Source: Volvox africanus (Eukaryota; Chlorophyta; Chlorophyceae; Chlamydomonadales; Volvocaceae). From it: DNA of 64,000 bases. Positions 60,901 through 64,000 of the stretch are shown one piece after another. A program made the position numbers and the translations under genes. The DNA lies in contig BSDZ01000080.1 in assembly GCA_030268105.1 (NCBI GenBank), positions 3,969,501 through 4,033,500 of the forward strand, in the 5' to 3' direction. Every line of letters begins with the position of its first letter. Position 1 is the stretch's first letter. A model generated the notes under the pieces. The model saw nothing but the letters and a program-made list of their open reading frames with translations, made no database searches and was not told where the DNA came from.

Positions 60901-63900
60901 TAGGGTATATTTGTGATATGGAAGGTCGCAGTAGGGGGTTCAAAAAGGCGACCCGATTTGAAATTGAAAGATGCGAGTAGAAACTGAACAATTGAATGTT
61001 AGCAGTCGTTCGGGGGGCTCACTGGTGCGGCGCATCGGAGGGCGAATACTGGTCGCGGCATTACAGTGCTGGGGGGGGCCAGTCCCATGCCCATGGCTCA
61101 TAGGATGGATGCAAACCGAGGCTCGGCTTTCCATACTCTATGCGGACATTACATAAGGAGCGTGCGACAGTAAAAAAAGGCCCTGTGCAAATTTGCAGCT
61201 GAGATCTTATCTCCCTCCATCAACCATCCTTGTTCACCGTACCGGGGGTACTCCAGCTCCACCAGCATGCGCACGGCGCGGCGGTAGCACATCATGCCCC
61301 GTACCGTCCGGCCTAAAAGCTGTCCCCTGTGACGAGGACGAAGAGTGTTCAATTAGATGCAAGTAAAGGTGGCTAGGGACAGCCACTGAATTGCGGCGCA
61401 GCACGAGTTTGCCAGATTGGATGAGAACACAACCGAATGGGGTAAGTGGCTCTACAGTAGGAACTATCAACCCGAGGCAGGTTGCAGGCAGGCGGAAGAA
61501 TAACGAGACTGCAAACCGCAACCCCCTAATTGACCTGTAAGTGGCCCATAGCTGCAACTCTGCCGCCAGATCATGCAGTGGGCCCATGGGTGCGAAGTCA
61601 TTCTCGGTGACCCGGCTCAGGTCTGCACCCCCCAGCATGCCACTAAGGCGCTCCATGAAGTTTTTCCAGTCGGCTGGGAACACGGACCTGAGGGAAGGAG
61701 GCAGGGAGGGCGGGGGATGAGAAGGCTAGGGGACGGGTATCTGCGCTCGACAAACCTGTTGGGCAATCTTGCAGTGAAGGTGCTGCACATCGCAAACAGT
61801 ATTGCAACTGCCGGAACCTAGGCGCAAATGGGCGCTTATTGCTGCCTTGCAAATTTGACGCCCATAGCCCAGGCAGAATCGGACATACCCTATGTTTACA
61901 CCATTATAATCACGTGCTGCAGGCCCCGCTAACTGAAATGGGTGATATGAACCGCATCAGTCCTTTACAAACATTAGATCCATGCAGAATTTCAATGTGT
62001 GAACACGAACCACATCTTAACCCGCCCCACCGAAGATATGACATGAGTGACACATTATCTTCTGTCTCTGACAGCAGGTCGGGAGGCCGACCGGGACCCA
62101 CGAGGGGGGGTGGCGCGAGACCCAGCTGCCGAGCGGCATGGTCGGCACTGAGGGGGTAGAGCACGTCCTGAGGGAGAGGGTTTCAGGGTGGGAAGATGGG
62201 ACATGATGAGGCTGCTCCAGGCCATCAAAGGATATTGCTTAACGTAGCGTCGTGCTCATGCACCATCATTTATGCCAGTCGCAGCTCAAGCAAGACTCCA
62301 CGGCATCTCCGCTTCTAACACCTTCCCTCAATCAAAACGCACCTCCTCGTAGCAAGGCGTCAGTACACTCCAGCTCAACATATCGCCCTAGGGGGCGGGG
62401 CAAAGGTTCAAAATCAAGGCGAGCAGGACAACCTAGGCAGTGAACTTAACAGAGCGATAAGAGGGCGACAAATAGCAGAAAATACGATAGCTTTACGAGT
62501 AATAGCAAACGGCCGTCAGTGGCCGCGGATCGCCGTCAACTTTGGGCAAACAACCCTCCTGCCCTGGCAGCCAGACTGCGCATTTTACCCAGGCCTGCCT
62601 CAGCTTCCCCCATCATACCAACGGTGGCGGCTTCTTGAGCTGTGGGTTCGACAGGCTATTGATAAAGAAGCCAAGGATACGAAGCGCCTCTGCGCCGGCG
62701 GGGCGACAGGCGCTGGCGGGTGTGGTCAACATCTTCACCAGAACCTCCACCACCCGGACCCGGAGAACCACCTCGGGCTCCAGGGTAGGCGGGGCCACTG
62801 ACTCCAAGGAACAGGAACCCCAGCTGGAGCCCGACCGAACCCCTTTCCGCATGCCCTTTGAGAAAACGTCCTCCGAAGCCTTTACACGGGCGAGCGATGG
62901 CGCCCGTGGCAATGAAGTGACAGCGCCTGCTCCTGCTGTGGCAACATCGCTCACCACGGCACCGGAGATACTAGGGTTTGGGGAGTCAGGAAACATGGTG
63001 GTGATTGCGGTGGCGCCTTGGGCTGGTGGGCGATGGTGCAGTGGGGAGCTGCTGGCGCCACCATTGGCGATGCCACGTGGCTCGGTAGATCGAGCCGAGC
63101 TGGGGCTCCCTAAGTGTATCAAGGGAACTTCAGTTGTGGTGAGGTTTCCGCCGACGAAATTGGATGGTATGGGCTGCGGGGTTTGGATGTAAGAGGCGGT
63201 CGGCTTGGCTGAAGGCGGGCCGCCAGTAGCTGTTGGGCTCTCGGGCTCGTCATCTTCCGCGTAGGTGGCACGAGGGGGACAGACGAAGATTGCACGTGGC
63301 AGCAGGTTGGTAAGGCATGAGGACAAGAAGTCCGGATGCGCCGAGAGGTCGGCGAGAACCTGCAGAGAAGGACGAATCGGACGAGTGGCACGACATGTAG
63401 GGCATGGCATAGCTGGTTTCGAAATATATGAAGGAACGAATGGGGATGGACACTTACATGTGTTTCACAGCCCCAAGGGATCTAGATGCGGCAATAAGAA
63501 TACCCCCATGGGCGAGATCTCAAGGACAGCACCTTTCATGTGCAACGTCGCCGCCCAGGACGCACCTGCTGCGCGACCTCCTCAAGCTTGACGGCCGCTG
63601 CCAGAGACTCGCTGGCCAGCCGACCCGATGCCACCGCACGCCGCATCGCCCGCGCCTCTCCTGCCAGAGCCTCCAGCACCTCTCGCAGGCTGCCCCCAAT
63701 GGCACCTACGTGCAAAGCCACCAGTGTCTTGGCCGCCGCTGTTCCAGCCTGCCGCTGTGACGTTGCGCGGCCCATACGTGCGTCACTTGTGACATTCAAG
63801 AACTTTCCTCCTGCGACTGCACCATTTTCGAAATGCACCTGGCCGCCGGCCGCCTGGACCTGATGCCAGTCTGGCCGTTGCCGCTGCTGGCGCTGCATTT

Positions 63901-64000
63901 CGCGCGGTTGCTGCAGCAGCAGCTGCTGCTGCTTGGCCGCTGAGGCGCACAGTTCAGCAAGTTGCTTCACTAGGGCCTGGCCGGCGTGCAACATCTTGGC
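54947..64000 (-). CDS. 1,3-beta-glucan (callose) synthase, GT48; 5' part outside the window
   Basis: A many-exon minus-strand gene open at the right edge. It polymerises UDP-glucose into 1,3-beta-glucan at the plasma membrane. Landmarks from 5' to 3': a linker at about 63990-62620 ending [29 protein letters not shown] with [14 protein letters not shown] (62160-62030); [10 protein letters not shown] and LWATYR (61680-61530); [16 protein letters not shown] (about 61300); [16 protein letters not shown] and [11 protein letters not shown] (60500-60390); [20 protein letters not shown] and [19 protein letters not shown] (59690-59570); [20 protein letters not shown] (59235-59175); [12 protein letters not shown] with [10 protein letters not shown] (58740-58660); and [20 protein letters not shown] (58120-58060). 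Six or more membrane helices follow down to the stop at 54947, including [12 protein letters not shown] and [20 protein letters not shown]. All GT48 core blocks present suggest an active enzyme. A disordered insert of roughly 120 residues lies at about 60110-59760. Confidence 0.9.

Noticed and set aside
62613..63192. Plus-strand frame of about 216 codons
   Set aside because: Antisense to the callose synthase linker exon whose minus frame ends in the conserved [11 protein letters not shown] block.

Overview
The window is nuclear DNA from a photosynthetic eukaryote, most likely a green alga (Chlorophyta). Almost every gene is split by short spliceosomal introns with GT..AG borders, usually 60 to 350 bases, and the reading frames only make sense after splicing. 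Several products are plastid proteins of the green lineage: an ARC6-type plastid division protein, an FdC2 ferredoxin, and a nuclease of the plant BBD type (DUF151 plus UVR). A callose synthase, an ALK/Aurora-like kinase and a bestrophin-like membrane protein also fit a green alga. GC content is moderate, and I cannot name the class with confidence; a trebouxiophyte-like alga is only a guess. Splice sites given here were worked out by reading phase and family similarity, not from transcripts.

Layout. 1-1174 (+): end of an unrecognised gene cut by the window edge. 2182-6370 (+): ARC6-like. 7522-10151 (-): protein kinase. 10532-11683 (+): Nudix hydrolase of the NUDX1/NUDT15 type. 12078-16251 (-): RS-RRM-zinc finger-RRM-OCRE splicing factor. 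16510-18300 (+): rhodanese-methyltransferase fusion. 18756-25098 (-): very large low-complexity protein. 27440-28603 (-): N-acetyltransferase 9. 29077-30222 (+): HIRAN-domain protein. 30509-31997 (-): RNase P/MRP subunit POP4 (Rpp29). 32740-35717 (+): bestrophin-like membrane protein. 36713-37296 (-): small acidic-tailed membrane protein. 38068-39624 (+): FdC2 ferredoxin. 41099-42860 (-): Nol12/RRP17-like. 43238-45426 (+): BBD-type nuclease. 45865-47547 (-): DUF4602/C1orf131-like. 48968-52265 (+): signal-anchored glycerophosphodiester phosphodiesterase. 54947-64000 (-): callose synthase, its 5' part beyond the window.

The genes alternate in strand and do not form operons. Two loose themes appear. 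One is RNA processing and ribosome biogenesis (OCRE factor, POP4, Nol12/RRP17, DUF4602). The other is plastid function (ARC6, FdC2, BBD). I see no reason to treat either as a co-regulated cluster.

I found no CRISPR array, tRNA, rRNA, intact transposon or defence island. The more unusual items are the rhodanese-methyltransferase fusion without a rhodanese cysteine, the HIRAN protein with a possible relic HNH-like tail, the large disordered insert in the callose synthase catalytic region, the long N-terminal extension of FdC2, a 17-base exon, and a set of short tandem duplications in introns and spacers, one of which forms the tract before a 3' splice site.
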